Source: Azorinus chamasolen
Lineage: Eukaryota > Mollusca > Bivalvia > Cardiida > Solecurtidae
NCBI GenBank assembly: GCA_963576725.1
Contig: OY755243.1
Location: 80,835,945-80,899,944, forward strand
Direction of reading: 5' to 3'
Length of the DNA: 64,000 nt
Within the stretch, counting starts at the first letter, position 1, and each line of letters starts with the position of its first letter. The notes under the pieces are model-generated. The model had not been told where the DNA came from, searched no databases, and worked only from the letters and a program-made list of their open reading frames with translations. Positions 24,901 to 38,700 of the stretch are shown here, in pieces. A program made the position numbers and the translations under genes.

Positions 24901-27900
24901 GTGTGATTGACAACAGATTGACCTTTGATAGCCATATACATGAAAAGGTTAAAAAAGCGAATACCATGCATGCCATTATCAGAAGAATTTCCACTTTCTC
25001 GATGAGAAAAACTTTAGTCCCCTATATAAAACTTTAGTCAGAACACATCTAGACTATGCAAGTACAGTTTGGGCTCCATATAAAAACAAACACATTGAGG
25101 AAATAGAAGCAGTACAGCGAAGGGCGACAAGACAAATCCCGGGACTATCAGATCTTCCATATGAAGAACGACTAAATACCTAAATATCCCTATATTAACA
25201 TACAGAAGAATAAGGGGAGATGTGATAGAAGTATATAAAGTCCTAAATAAAGTATATGCCACAATACTGAACAAATTCTCAAGTTGAGGGACGATTACCA
25301 GATAAGGCATAGTAATAGGGGAACTCGTTGCAAATCTTAACACAAAGAACAAGACTAGATATTAGGAAATTTGATTTTAGTATTAGAGCAAATATATGGA
25401 ACAGTCTTACGGAAGATATAGTAAGAGCAAGTTCGGTAAATTCTTTTAAAAACAAGTTAGATAAATTTATCGATAATCAAGAAATAAAATATGACTACAA
25501 AGCAAAATATAATATCAAAACCGGAACCGGATACAACATGGACAAAACAATGAAGAGTCCAGCAAAGAGGTCCGAACAGGGCCTGCTATGGAAACCAACG
25601 ATAAGTAAGTTACAATAAGTAATACCCACAGAGTAGCACGTTTGTTTCTCTGCTTCTTTCAATATTGCAGGAATGACATCATGAATTTCAATCGGCTGAA
25701 TTTTCATAACAGCATTATAAAAAAAGAATGTTTAATCATGGGAGAAACTGTACCATCAGATCTGTATTACATCACAGGCTAACAGAGCAGACCATGATCA
25801 GACGGCTCCTATAGGACTCGTCTGATCTCGGTCTACTCTGTTTGCAAAGGCGAAAAGGCGTATTTGTGGAGTAAATGACTAATTGTTGAAATAAAATCGG
25901 TTCAATATGAGAGTATGAATCACTTCGAATTCAAATTGAAAACTGATGACAATAATGTGTAATATCAAACATATCCCAAACATATGGAAAAAATGTCAAA
26001 CAGGGGGAGCCACATACGAAATGACACCGCACCAAACACCATCAAACAATAAACGGCACAGCCACAAGACAAAACCCTACAGGACGCATATCAAGACGTG
26101 AACCATTAAGCATATTAAATAACAAGGTTGACCATAGGTAGAAAGCAGGAGTACCGCCTCGGAACGATCATTAGCCCTAATTGGCTGCTGGGGGCTGAAA
26201 CCATAGGGGTCTGAAGTGTGCATGGGACCCCAAAATGGCACACCTGTGTAAAAATATCCATTCTACGTCGAAGTAATTTATTACATATACATGTATATAC
26301 ATAAGAAAAAGGGAGGAACTCCGCCCGCCCTAATATTTTGACTGGCCTCAAACCCCGATTGTATCGCCAATATTTGACATAGCAAGCAAACATCATTTAT
26401 GTTTTTCTTTCCAAAGATGTATAGGTTCCCATAGCACATGCCTCCACTTTTGATGAACAACTCAAATTGGAACATTCTACCAAAACACGCGTCTAGGACG
26501 AAATGTTGCAACCGGCTAAACAAGTGCAAAATACGAATGACACGCAAGTTTTGTGCAGAATCTAGTATAGCGGACCCCGGAAAACACGAATCACAACAAA
26601 GTACAGTTTATGCGTTATTGAGCCAATGATGTTGCTAGGGAATTTAAAATGCGACGCCATTTTGTTTCATCGTTATGGGTTTACCTCGGATCACTGCAGC
26701 GACTGTTGTGCAATAACTGTCGATCATAAATTGTTCAGAAAACGGATTTCAAGTGGAGAAATGTTTTATCTATATCATTTCTATAAGTGGCTTTGATTTT
26801 CTGTATGCAAATTACAAAATAAAGCAGGGGTTCGGGGGCCCTCGCGAACTCTATGCATTGTTAGAAACACCTACCCTCAAGATTTTAAAAGAAAATAGAA
26901 AGCTGTCCAAGTTATCAATTATTTGTTTTTCTCCCTGTCATTTACGCTTCGACGGCAGCCATTTTATACATGTATGCAATGTATATAGCCGGTTGCAACA
27001 TCTTGTCCTAGACGCGTGTTTTGTTAGAACTTCCACCTTTGAGATGTTCTGCTTCTAAAGCGGAGCTATGTGCCATGAAAACCTATACATCTTTGGAAAG
27101 AAAAAAGTAAATATTACTGATCGGCACATAGCTTTGCTTGCTAGGTCAAATATTGGCGATACAATCTGGGTTTGTTTGAGGCCAGTCAAAATTAGACCGT
27201 GAATATGGCGAGCGGAGTTCCATCCCTTTTCTTATGTATATATATGTAACCAATTGGTCCGACCCATAATGGATTTTTTACATGGGCGGGCCATTTTTTG
27301 GCCCCAATGCACACGCCAGACCCATATGGCTTAAACCTGGTTTATGGGTACCCACTCTTGCACTTATCCCACCTTCACCCAAGTCAAAATGTAAATCAAA
27401 TTTCCCCTCCGGACAACTACACAACATGAGTAACGATACAGACTATATCTAAATAATTTTGAAATAAACTGAAATGGTTAACAAAAGTACAAAAATGAGT
27501 CATGCAGGAAATACCACATACAGAACAAACACTCGCCCGAACAGCAACACAAGGAAACAGCAAATGTACATGGGTAGAAAAAACAACAAGAGACGCACAA
27601 AGACAAAACAAACATTCAATAGGAGGAAGATGGAAGTACCGCCTTGGAACGGTCAGTGACAAAAGTCACCGGGGGTTTAAACCGGTTTATGGGCGCCCAA
27701 CCTCACCCTTATTCCATCCCCATCCTAAAAGACAAACAGTGTAAATAAACGTATCCCCTCTCCGACTAATCTACAACAACCGCGACAGCAAATACAGTGG
27801 TAAAGTGCATGTATAACAAAAAAACATTTAATTGAACATACTGTATCCACCTATCGCTAGTGTACTCAATGATTGAGCTGCAAACAGAGTAACTGTAGAA

Positions 27901-30900
27901 AAGTAATAAAGGGTACGACAAAAATGAAATAGTACAGATATCCGACGTTCTCCTTCCATTTCTGGATTTAAGAGGTCGCCTTCATAGAGTACTAAACCTT
28001 TCTTGTCGGCGTACATGCAAAGAGGCCAGCGTGATTGCCAACTGTAAAAGGGTTCACAACCAAACATGCAGTATGTTGTAATAATACAGGATCATATCCC
28101 TTTTTAATGAATTGTTTTATATATTTGATGAACAAAGTGAGAAAATGGGTATGTCCAATAATTCTACGAAGTTTGTAAATCACATCACCATAAAATTCAG
28201 GATGTGAAATACCGTGTCGCAAAAGTACCTTGAGATTACATTTGTACTTGCCAATAAGCGAGAGATTTCGATAGTAAAATTTAGAGAAAGTTTTTCTTAG
28301 TTTATGGTATCTATATCCTTGTTTAAGCAGTTTTTCAGTTAAAATGAGATTTCGACTGTTAAAATCGTCAATAGATGAACAAGCTCTAGCAAAACGAATA
28401 AGTTGAGATACATAAACCCCGTAAGATGGAGCACGGGGAACATCCCCGTCAAGATGAGGAAAATTTACAATATTAAAATCAAAATCATCTCTTTTGTCAT
28501 ATATTTTAGAAGAAATCATTCCATTATTAATTTTAAGGTCTAGGTCAAGAAACGCTGCATAATTGTCGGACGGGTTAGCTTTATTCAATTTGAGTTCTTT
28601 AGGATAAATTGTAGGAATCAGAGCATTAAAGAAAGGGTTATCTAAGTTAAAAATATCATCCAAATATCGACAAGTATCATTGAAGGCTTTTATAACATCT
28701 TCTTGTGATTGAGGATTCAAACTCAACATGAAATCTCTCTCATAGCAGTACAAAAACAAATCTGCGACAAGTGGTGCACAATTCGTACCCATGGGAATAC
28801 CAATTACCTGACGGTATATAGCATTCCCATAACGTACAAATATGTTGTCCAAAAGAAAGGTTAGTGCTTCGCAAACTTCTGAGCAAGTCCAATTGGTGTA
28901 ATACTTCATTTGCTCGTCAGTAAAGAAAGCTTTTTCAGCATTACATGCCAAGAATGATGTTTTTTCTCGGGCAAATACTTTCTGGATCAAGTTAGTAAGC
29001 TTATCCTTAATTAAAACATGAGGAAGAGTTGTGTACAGAGTAGAAAAATCGTACGTGCTTACAGTGGATGCAAGATACCTTTTGTTCTTAAGTTTGTTTA
29101 AGACTTCTGAAGAGTTCTTAATAGACCAGTAGAGATTTATTCCAGAATTTTCATAAGTCCTATCACAGTAAAATTTTAAATGTTCCTTTACCTTCGTTAA
29201 GCAAGAAGTCAAATGTATAGACAATTTAGTAGTTGTACATGAACTAGAATTTGCAATGAAACGCGCTTTATATGGTTTTTTATGTAGTTTTGGTAACCAA
29301 TACATAGTAGGAAGTTTATGTTGTGTAATTTTAATATCGGTTCCAAATTGTTCACACTTTTTGACATGGTCTGAAATGATGGTCTTTTCGTCAGTGGTAA
29401 CTGAAATGTATGACTTGGTATTAGTAATTTCCTGCTTCAAGACATCGATATAATGTAATCGTCAAATAATAATCACATTATTTGATGCCTTATCAGCAGG
29501 AACAAAAACGTATTTTGAATGGAAATCCTGTAAACCCTTTTTAAGATGTCTAAATGAAGTTCTAGGTTTAGGTGGAAGAAGGTGTTTATTAGAGCTGTAA
29601 AAGGAAATGCGTTTATCAATTATATCAAAAATTAGTTTTTTCCAACAAGAAAGGGCAGTAGACTCAACATGTTCTCTTCGACACCATTTAATACTAAAAT
29701 TTTGTAAAGCCTCCGCAATCTGAACTCGACAAGAGTTAAAATCTATCAAGGATGGTATTCTATATTTGGGACCTTTATTCAAAAGAGATCGTAGACGTTT
29801 ATCTTTAATTATCTCAAAATTACCAGTAATCACATGACCAGCCGGAGAATAGCAAAATTTTGAGGTGGCGCAATCTCAATTATCAGGAATATTATCATTA
29901 ATATTAAGGTCGGCCACAATTTTATTGTAGTTGAAAATTGTATTTCTGATGGGTTTGTTATATTTGTAGCAGATGATAGGTGGTTCTGTATTTTTAAAGT
30001 ATTTAGGAATAGTGTCAATTACATTTTTGTCTCTAAAAATACTTTGTAGGTCAATAAAATCAATACCTTTATTAATAAAAGGAATTTTCAAGAAGAATCT
30101 TTGGTGTTCAGATAATTTGTCGATGTGCGGTCTGAGAACATGTAGAGTAAAGCTTTGTATCAAACTAGCAGTTCCTATGAGAGGATCTGATCGAAAAATA
30201 ATTTTATCGGCTTGCTCGTCACCATTCAAATAACGTCATAATTTAAAAGTACGGGGAAAGTACATAAAACATTTCGACAACGATGTTTTAAAATAAATCG
30301 GAAGAAAATATAGATACAAGTGGATACTAAATATGTACAACTGTTTTATTTGAAAAAGAATAAACATGACATCGTAAGCATGTACTTGGTGACCATTGAG
30401 AGGCCAGAGTAATTGTGGAGAAGTCATCTGGGGTACAACAGATATGGCAAAGTAAAAATATCCAGCTTCATCCCTCCGTAAACGGGGTTTTAAAAAAGGA
30501 TGTCTTCATAGAGTATTAAAAAATCTTAATGGAGGTCTTTTCTTTCGTTACACAAGCAACGAGGAAAGCATAATGACCAACTGTGAAGGGGTCTAGCACC
30601 AAGCATTTAGTGAACTGCAAAATAGAGGGGTTATAGCCCATTTTAATAAATTGTTTTATATGTTTGACAAAGTATCACGATATGCGTGACCAACACTTTT
30701 TGTAAACGATGACAACGCAAAACTTCGGATGTGAAATACCGAACTTTAAAAAAGTACGTAAATTACAATTGTATCTGCTGATGAACAGAACATTACGGTG
30801 GTAATGTTTTTAAAATGTCTTACAATGTTTATCATATCTGTAGCCCTGTTTTAGTATGTTTTCAGTGATAATAAGATTGCGATTGTTAAACCATCAAAGA

Positions 30901-32750
30901 AGAACAAGCTCTAGCAAAACGAATAAGTTGAGAAATGTAGCACGGGGAACATACCCATCCAAATGAGGATAGTTAACTATTTTAATATTAAAGTCATCCC
31001 TTTTGTCATAAAGAAGAAATCGTTCCATTGTTTATAGAAAATCTCGGAGAATTCTTTATAAAGAATATCGGTGCATGGCTCGATTCACAAATGGATATGA
31101 CATCACACATCAATTCCGTGTGTAGGTCTAGTTATGCACAGCTCCGACGAATAGGCCACATAAGAAAGTACCTCTCACCTGCTGCTACCAAGACTTTGGT
31201 GAACTCTCTGGTTACATCGAAAATAGACTACTGCAACTCATTGCTGCATGGATACTGAAGAAACTTCAAAGAGTGCAACACACAGCAGCCCGCATCATAA
31301 CCAGGACTTCTCGATATGATCATATCACGCCGGTTTTGATTGAACTTTACTTGCTTCCAGTTCAACATCGGATTGAATTCAAAATTCTGACACTTACGTA
31401 TAAAGCCATGCACAATGAATCCGCCAAGTACATTGTCGACATGCTTGACGTGTACAGGCCCCGCAGAGAATTAAGATCAGCGAGTAGTTCTTTGACGTTG
31501 GTTGTACCAAAAAGTCCTAAGGTAAAATACGGTGAGAGAAGTTTCATGCATGCAGCTCCGAAATCTGGAATGCACTACCATCAGGCATTAGAGATGCAAG
31601 CTCACTGGCATGTTTCAAAAAGATCTCTAAAAAGGCATGTCTTCAACATATGTTATTAGGGCAGTTTAGAAAACGTAGCTACTAATTGTCGGTTATCATA
31701 ACTGCTGCATTAGCCACAGCGTGCTGATCCTGCCACTCGCTTATGACTGTGGGACTATTTTAAACCCTTTTTTCAAACATAATGCTCCACAAATGTAGAA
31801 GAAATAATTAGATAAACGAACAAAAAAGATCTCATCCATAATTTTTATGGACTTCTAGGGAATCCCCTTGCTGTTGTACGTGTGGGTGTTGTGTCAGCTG
31901 GATTCCGCTGTCCAGGAGTTGGATTCCGAGGGAATGCTGTTGTCAAACGGGGCATCCCTATATTCTTGGTACCTCTGGTAACTCCAGTTCCAATGCCGGA
32001 GGGAGCACCGTAGTGAAACAGGGCATCCCTATTCCCACTGGTACATTGGGAGTCTTACTGGCTTGATTTGCTACCCTGCCCTCAACCAGTGCCAGGGATT
32101 CCTGTTAAGCTAACCCAGTTTCCTTATTTTTGCTTACCAGTGAACTGGGTCGTGTAATATATGGGCAGTGGGCAGGTTAAGCATGTACGGTCCGATGCAG
32201 CATCGCGTGTCTCAGTCAGTCTCGATTTATCCGATATGATTCCTTTCCATTGCAGCCGGTGGGATATGTTGTAGGAACAGTATACGGGATACCCTCTTTA
32301 GTTTTACTTTGGCTGGGCTTTTAGGGTTCCCATAATAGGACATTTTACTCTGTGATTAAATTTCGGATATACCCTGTTGCAGTTCCGTTAAAGTGCGGGT
32401 TATCCCTTGTGTGCTCCCTCATTGCCATGGCGGGTCGAATAGTGTTTGACTGGGGGTGCATATTGCGCGTATATTACAGTTGTTTATTTGTATTACTTCA
32501 TTGATCTGTTCTGTTACCAATTTTCCAGCAATATTTTATGTGTAGTGTTGTATGCAAAAAATGTACCCAATTCTGTTGGGTCTGGGTCAAAACTGTGTGA
32601 CGTACTGGCCCTGTGCATAGAATGTTCCATTCAAATTTTGTTATTTTATGACGTGAGTGCGTTGACACAATATAATAGAGCATAATATGACACAGACAGA
32701 TAAACTTACGGAAGGGATGAAATTGGTTTACCTATATTCTAAATGAATTC

Positions 32751-32788
<38 letters not shown>

Positions 32789-35700
32789 GTCTGTATGTGG
32801 GTATTAAATATATTTTGTTTTAAATGTTCTATAATTACACATTGAATATACCGTTTTGTATATAAAATGGATCTATGTGAAGCGCTTTTGAACGCACATA
32901 TCCTGTGTGAAAAGAGCGCTATATAAATGTGGTATAATAATAATAATAATAATAGATAAATTTAAATCTAAAACGGCTGCACAATTCTATCACCATGAAT
33001 CCAGTTTTGCTTTTCTTACAGAATCCTGAGCTTTGCAGATTTCCATCGGAAGAGTTTTACAAAGGAAAGTTACAAACAGCTCATTCTAAGGCCTGGGCTG
33101 AAGACAATCTCAAGAAAATATGGCCATTGGATAACAATACGAGGTTACCTCATGTCCTTATACCTGTGGAGGGAGAGGAAAACACACTTACGGTTTCAAC
33201 AGAGGAGGGAAACGAACATTCAAAGAGTAATCTGCAAGAGGTGAAACTAGTGGTGAGCTTTTATATTTCAATTAAAATTTAAAAGCACGCTCTGACTGTA
33301 TATGGAAACATTCAACTTTCCGATTGATGTCTTACAGCCATGAGCAACGCCCATTGCTAAATTAGCATGGCTGCAAAGCAGAAAAAATATTTAGAATGAT
33401 CGAATAATAAGAATGACAGCAAACCGTTATGTGTATTAGTTGGACTCCTTGTCAACACATATTACGAGTATTTGGAAGCTGTCTGCATGACTATAACCTG
33501 CATTAAGCTGCCACCTATCGGAGAAGACCGATAGTGATTATAATATAAATGCCCCAATTAGAGAGGTGTTACTGTATAATGTATTTTCAATATACTAGAT
33601 GTAAAACAAAAAAGATCCTTAAACAGTTTCGTGTATTTGTGTAATATTGTAAGGGTTGAATACTGCTTAAGCCGGTGCTAGGGGGCATGAGTAGTGTTGC
33701 AAATTTCATTACTACTCATGAACAGACTAAATAAACCGAGTCTGCAATTTTCTCTTTTTGCATTTCTACTTTTGCTTTCGAGGGATCACCCATTTTCAGA
33801 ATATACATCCATCTGTAATAGACAATAAGGCAATGATTAATTCTGTATAAACTAGAGGTTTTTGTCACAAAAACGGATGTCTCCCCTCTAATAAAAACAA
33901 TATGAAAAGGGAAATCACTAAAAATGTTATGGTCTTGATGAATGATACTTCCCTTCATTATGCGCTTTCCACACCACATTTTTCAAGAAGAAAATGATAA
34001 CAGCTAATAACTCCAAAAATACTGATACCAGATTTATGGCCCTTGTGCATGACACTTACTTTCATCATGCTCTTTCCAAAAATAAAATTCCAATAGCATC
34101 AGTCAAACAGGAGTTATTGATCGGCCAAAAATATAACAAAGGGCAATAACTCCAAAAGTATTGAAGCCAGAGTTATGGCCCTTGTTCATGACACTTTCTC
34201 TCATCATGCTCGTTCCATGTATGAAGTTTCAATACGATGGCAAGAGCCATGTATGAGTTATGGTCCGGACAAGAAAGCATTAAACAAATGTACAAGGGGC
34301 AATAACTCTAAATTTATTGAAGCTCGGATTAAGGATCTTATGCATGACACTTTCTCTTATCATGATCTTTCCATGTATGAAGTTTCACACCAATGGCATG
34401 TGTCACGTAGGAGTTATCATCCGGACAAAAAATTGTGATTGTTTTTACAATGGGCAATAACTCCAATATTAGTGAAGCCAGAGTTATGGAACTTGTGCAT
34501 GACACTACCTCTTGTTATGATCATTCTATATATGAAGTTTCAATCCAATGGCATGAGCCATATAGAAGTTATTGTCCGGACAAAAAAGTGTGAATTTTTT
34601 TTACAAAGGGCAATAACTCCTATATTAGTGAAGCCAGAGTTATGTACCTTGTGCATGACACTTTCTCTCATTATGCTCTTTACATATATGAAGTTTCAAT
34701 CAACTGGCATCAGGCATATTGAAGTTATCGTCCGGACAAAAACTTGTGATATTTTTTACAAAGGGCAATAACTCCAATATTAGTGAAGCCAGAGTTATGG
34801 ACCTTGTGCATGACACTGCCTCTCGTCATGATCTGTATATATATGAAGTTTCAATCCAATGGCATGAGCCATATAGGAGTTATTGTCCGGACAAAAAATT
34901 TGATTTTTTTACAAGGGGCAATAACTCCTATATTAGTGAAGCAAGAGTTATGGACCTTGTACATGACACTTCCTCTCATTATGCTCTTTCTATATATGAC
35001 GTTTCAATCAACTGGCATTAGGCATATTGAAGTTATCGTCCGGACAAAAAGTGTGACGGACAGACGGACAGACGGACGAACGGACGGACGGACGGACAGA
35101 CGGACGGACAGACAGACAGACAGACAACTCTCACGAAAACAATATGTCTCCCCCATATAAATATGGGGGGAGACATAATAATTCAGAGCAACAGATAAAG
35201 GTGTGTACTCAAATTCTAAAATCGTCATTTCTCCAACAAACCCTACGTTGTGACCAGTCTTAACAATCGTCTCTTCGAGACAGAGTGCGTTTGAGAAATA
35301 AAGAAGGTATTCTTGAAACTGTTTGAATGTACGCATCTTATCTTCACCTTTGAATATTTTGTTTAATCAGAAGATTAGAAGGTATACTAGTTTCGATAAC
35401 CATTATACATATTACAATTACAAAGGTATCATCTACTTCAACTGTGAAGCCCCTCCTCATTCAACAATCAGAAAGTCAATTAATTTGGTTTCTGTTCCAA
35501 ATTATTAATAAATTCGCCTATGCTTCGTCGCTACAATATGTACAGTTTAACTTCTTTTTTGTATGTACAACAGGTTAAACTGTTCCGGTACTTCATCGAC
35601 AATGGAATCCGGAGTGAAATGATTAATGTAATCTCCCAGTACAACGCTCAGTGTGGCGAGATCAGAAATCAGCTAAAGAATGAAGGATTCAAAAATTACA

Positions 35701-38700
35701 ATGTTTCGACAGTTGTGTCAAGTCAAGGTAAAATAATTACGCGTGCTAATATGTACATTTTTATATACATTGTAATTCTAATCAAATACAATGTATAGAG
35801 CGGGTTAAATATATATTGCTGTAGCGATGTTGTGAAATGGGTTCTTATCTAATGTACAATCTGTTTTAATTGGAAAAGTAGTAAAGTCAAGCAGGCAAAG
35901 CCACATACAAGACGCAACCACCATTAAGTATCCGCATATGATTTAACCCTCAAATAAGCGTGTGTTCACGCATTTCCAAAAAAGTAAACCCACCCCTCGT
36001 ATAGGAGCCGTCTGACCAGTACAGGGTGTGTTCTGTTTGCTAATAGAATTTCTTTACTTTATAATACGGTAAAACCTCTCTATAACGACCACTAAATTAC
36101 ATCAAGTATTTTGTGTTAAAGGCAGGTGGATGATTAAAGCAAGGTGAAAGTAAAACAGAACGCTCCTATAGGAGTGTTCTGTTTCACTTTCACCTTGCTT
36201 TAAGCAACCACCTGCCCAAAAATACCAACTAATTAACATAATTTAGTGGTCGTTATAGAGAGGTTTTACTGTAATAATAATTGTTGGCGTTCATTCATTT
36301 CGGTAAGTGGTTTTCAAGAGTGACGTAATATTGAAAAGTGTTTTTATTTGCCTCTATAAACTATAGTACTGTCAAATACAATTACCCAAGAAATTAAAAT
36401 GGCTCTGGACAATGCTTGACAGCAATTTACCGATTATTCGTTCAGTCCGCAAAGGCTTTTGGCCACCGATGTGACTACTGATCACTTATGTCATTTGAAA
36501 CACTTAAGAACACCGGACAAGCCGTGCTCAAAAGACATCTGGTCTGGTCTGAACCTGATAATTCTGAAAGTAGGAGATCCTTCGAAAGTAAACGCAGCTA
36601 TACAAAAAGATAAAATTGCAGACTCGGTTTTATGTTAATGGACAGTTATGAAAAGTGCAAAAATATTCATGCCCCCTAACACCGGCTTAAGCGGTATTCA
36701 ATTTTCAAAACTAACTAGAACTGTAAGCCAAAGGCTAACGAATACCCCCACCTGTCTGCTTGTCAGAACACCTATCATCAATCTGAACATATGTACATAC
36801 AGAAACATGAAGAGATTTAAAAACAATACATGCCCCAACCTAATTTATGTAATAAAAATGAAGAATAATTCAGAGAAACAAGACCCTTTCATGAGGTTTT
36901 TGTCAAATCCAAAGTTCTAAAGCTAGGTACGTTTTCAGAAAAACATTAAGTTCAAGGACAATAACTCTGACAAAAATTATTCAAACAGACCCATATTTGA
37001 GCTTAAGCTGTACCTCATCTAGATTTAGCTCTATGTCAAATATGAAGTTAATATCTCTAACCACTTCCAAAGAAAGACCGAAAAATTGAAAATTTGACAA
37101 AAAATTAAAAGTTCAAGGGCCATAACTCTGTCCAAAATTATTCAACCAGACTGAGATTGGGAATTAAGCTGTAATTCATCTAGAGTTAGCTTTATGCCAA
37201 ATATAAAGTTAATATCTGCAACCACTTCCAAAAAAGTCTGGAAAATCCCAAATTTGCAGAAAAAAATAACGTTCAAGGGCAATAACTCTGGAAATAAGTA
37301 TTCAACCTGGCTGAGATTGTACCATAAGCTGTAACTTATCTAGATTTAGCTTTGTACTAAACATAGAGTTGATATCTCGAGTCACTTCCATAAAAAGTCA
37401 AGAAAACCGGAAAACATTGATAGGGGACTAAAAAGGGGAGATAACTCCTGAAGTAGTGGTCCGATCATAATGGAAATATGCGATGCAAAGGTTTATATGG
37501 TCATATGGCTATACATGAACTTTCAACAAAATTGAAGCAAACTGTAAAAGAAGAAGGCCGGACAAAATTGTGTCCACGGACGGACAGACGGACGGACGGA
37601 CAGACGGACAACCTGATTCCAGTATACCCCCCCCCCCAACTTCGTTGTGGGGGGTATAATAACATCGAAACTAATGATCCCGAAGGACTAGAAAATATAA
37701 CAACAGTGAGAATGAAGTACGGGGTGACTTTTATGGCCGCCAGACAAGCATTCAACACCTGATGTACATAAATTCTGAAAGTAGGATTTTCATACGACGA
37801 GAGTGAAAAGAATATCGTTAATTGTGACAATCATTATACCAATGTGTTCGCTGATCTTTATTATACCTTTTGCACATTCGCTTCTTATATGACCCTAACC
37901 TTTTCGTCAAGACTCAGCAAATACAATTGTAATTTACGTACTTTTCTAAAGTTAGGTATTTCACATCCGGAGTTTTACGGTGATGTCATTTACAAACTTC
38001 GAAAAATTATTGGACATACTTATTTTGATACTTTGCTTGTCAAACGTATAAAACAATTCATTAAAAAAGGATATGACCCCTCTATATTGCAGCACACTAC
38101 ATGCTTGGTGGTCGACCCCTTTACAGTTGGTCATTATGCTTTCCTCTTTACTTGTGCGACGACGGAAAAGGCTTAATACTCTATGAAGATTCCCTCTGAA
38201 ACCCGTTTACGGAGGGAGGAAATTAGATATTTGTATTTTGCTAGTTCTGTCGTACCCCAAATGACTACTCCACAGCTGCTCTGACCTGAATAGTCATCGA
38301 GTACATGCCTATGATGTCAAGTTTATTCTTTTGCAAACAAAACAGTTGTGTATGATTAATATCCACTGGTAATTGTATTTTCTTGCGATTGATCTTTTAA
38401 ATGTCGCAGTAGAAGTGTTTCAAATTGTTTTCCCGTACTTTTAAATTATGACGTCATTTACATGATGACGTCGCTTGTTTACTTCTAATAACGTTCATTT
38501 TCAAATCATTTTCATTTTGGCATACATCGTTACGCATGTTGTGGTGTTGTCTGGAGGGGGAATTTTATTTACATTTTGACTTTGGTGAAAGTGGGATAAG
38601 GACGAGGTTGGGTACCCATAAACCAGGTTCAAGTCCCCCAGTAGCCAATTTTTTTATTGCTTTTGGCTGCTGACCGTTCCAAGGCGGCACTCCTGCTTTC

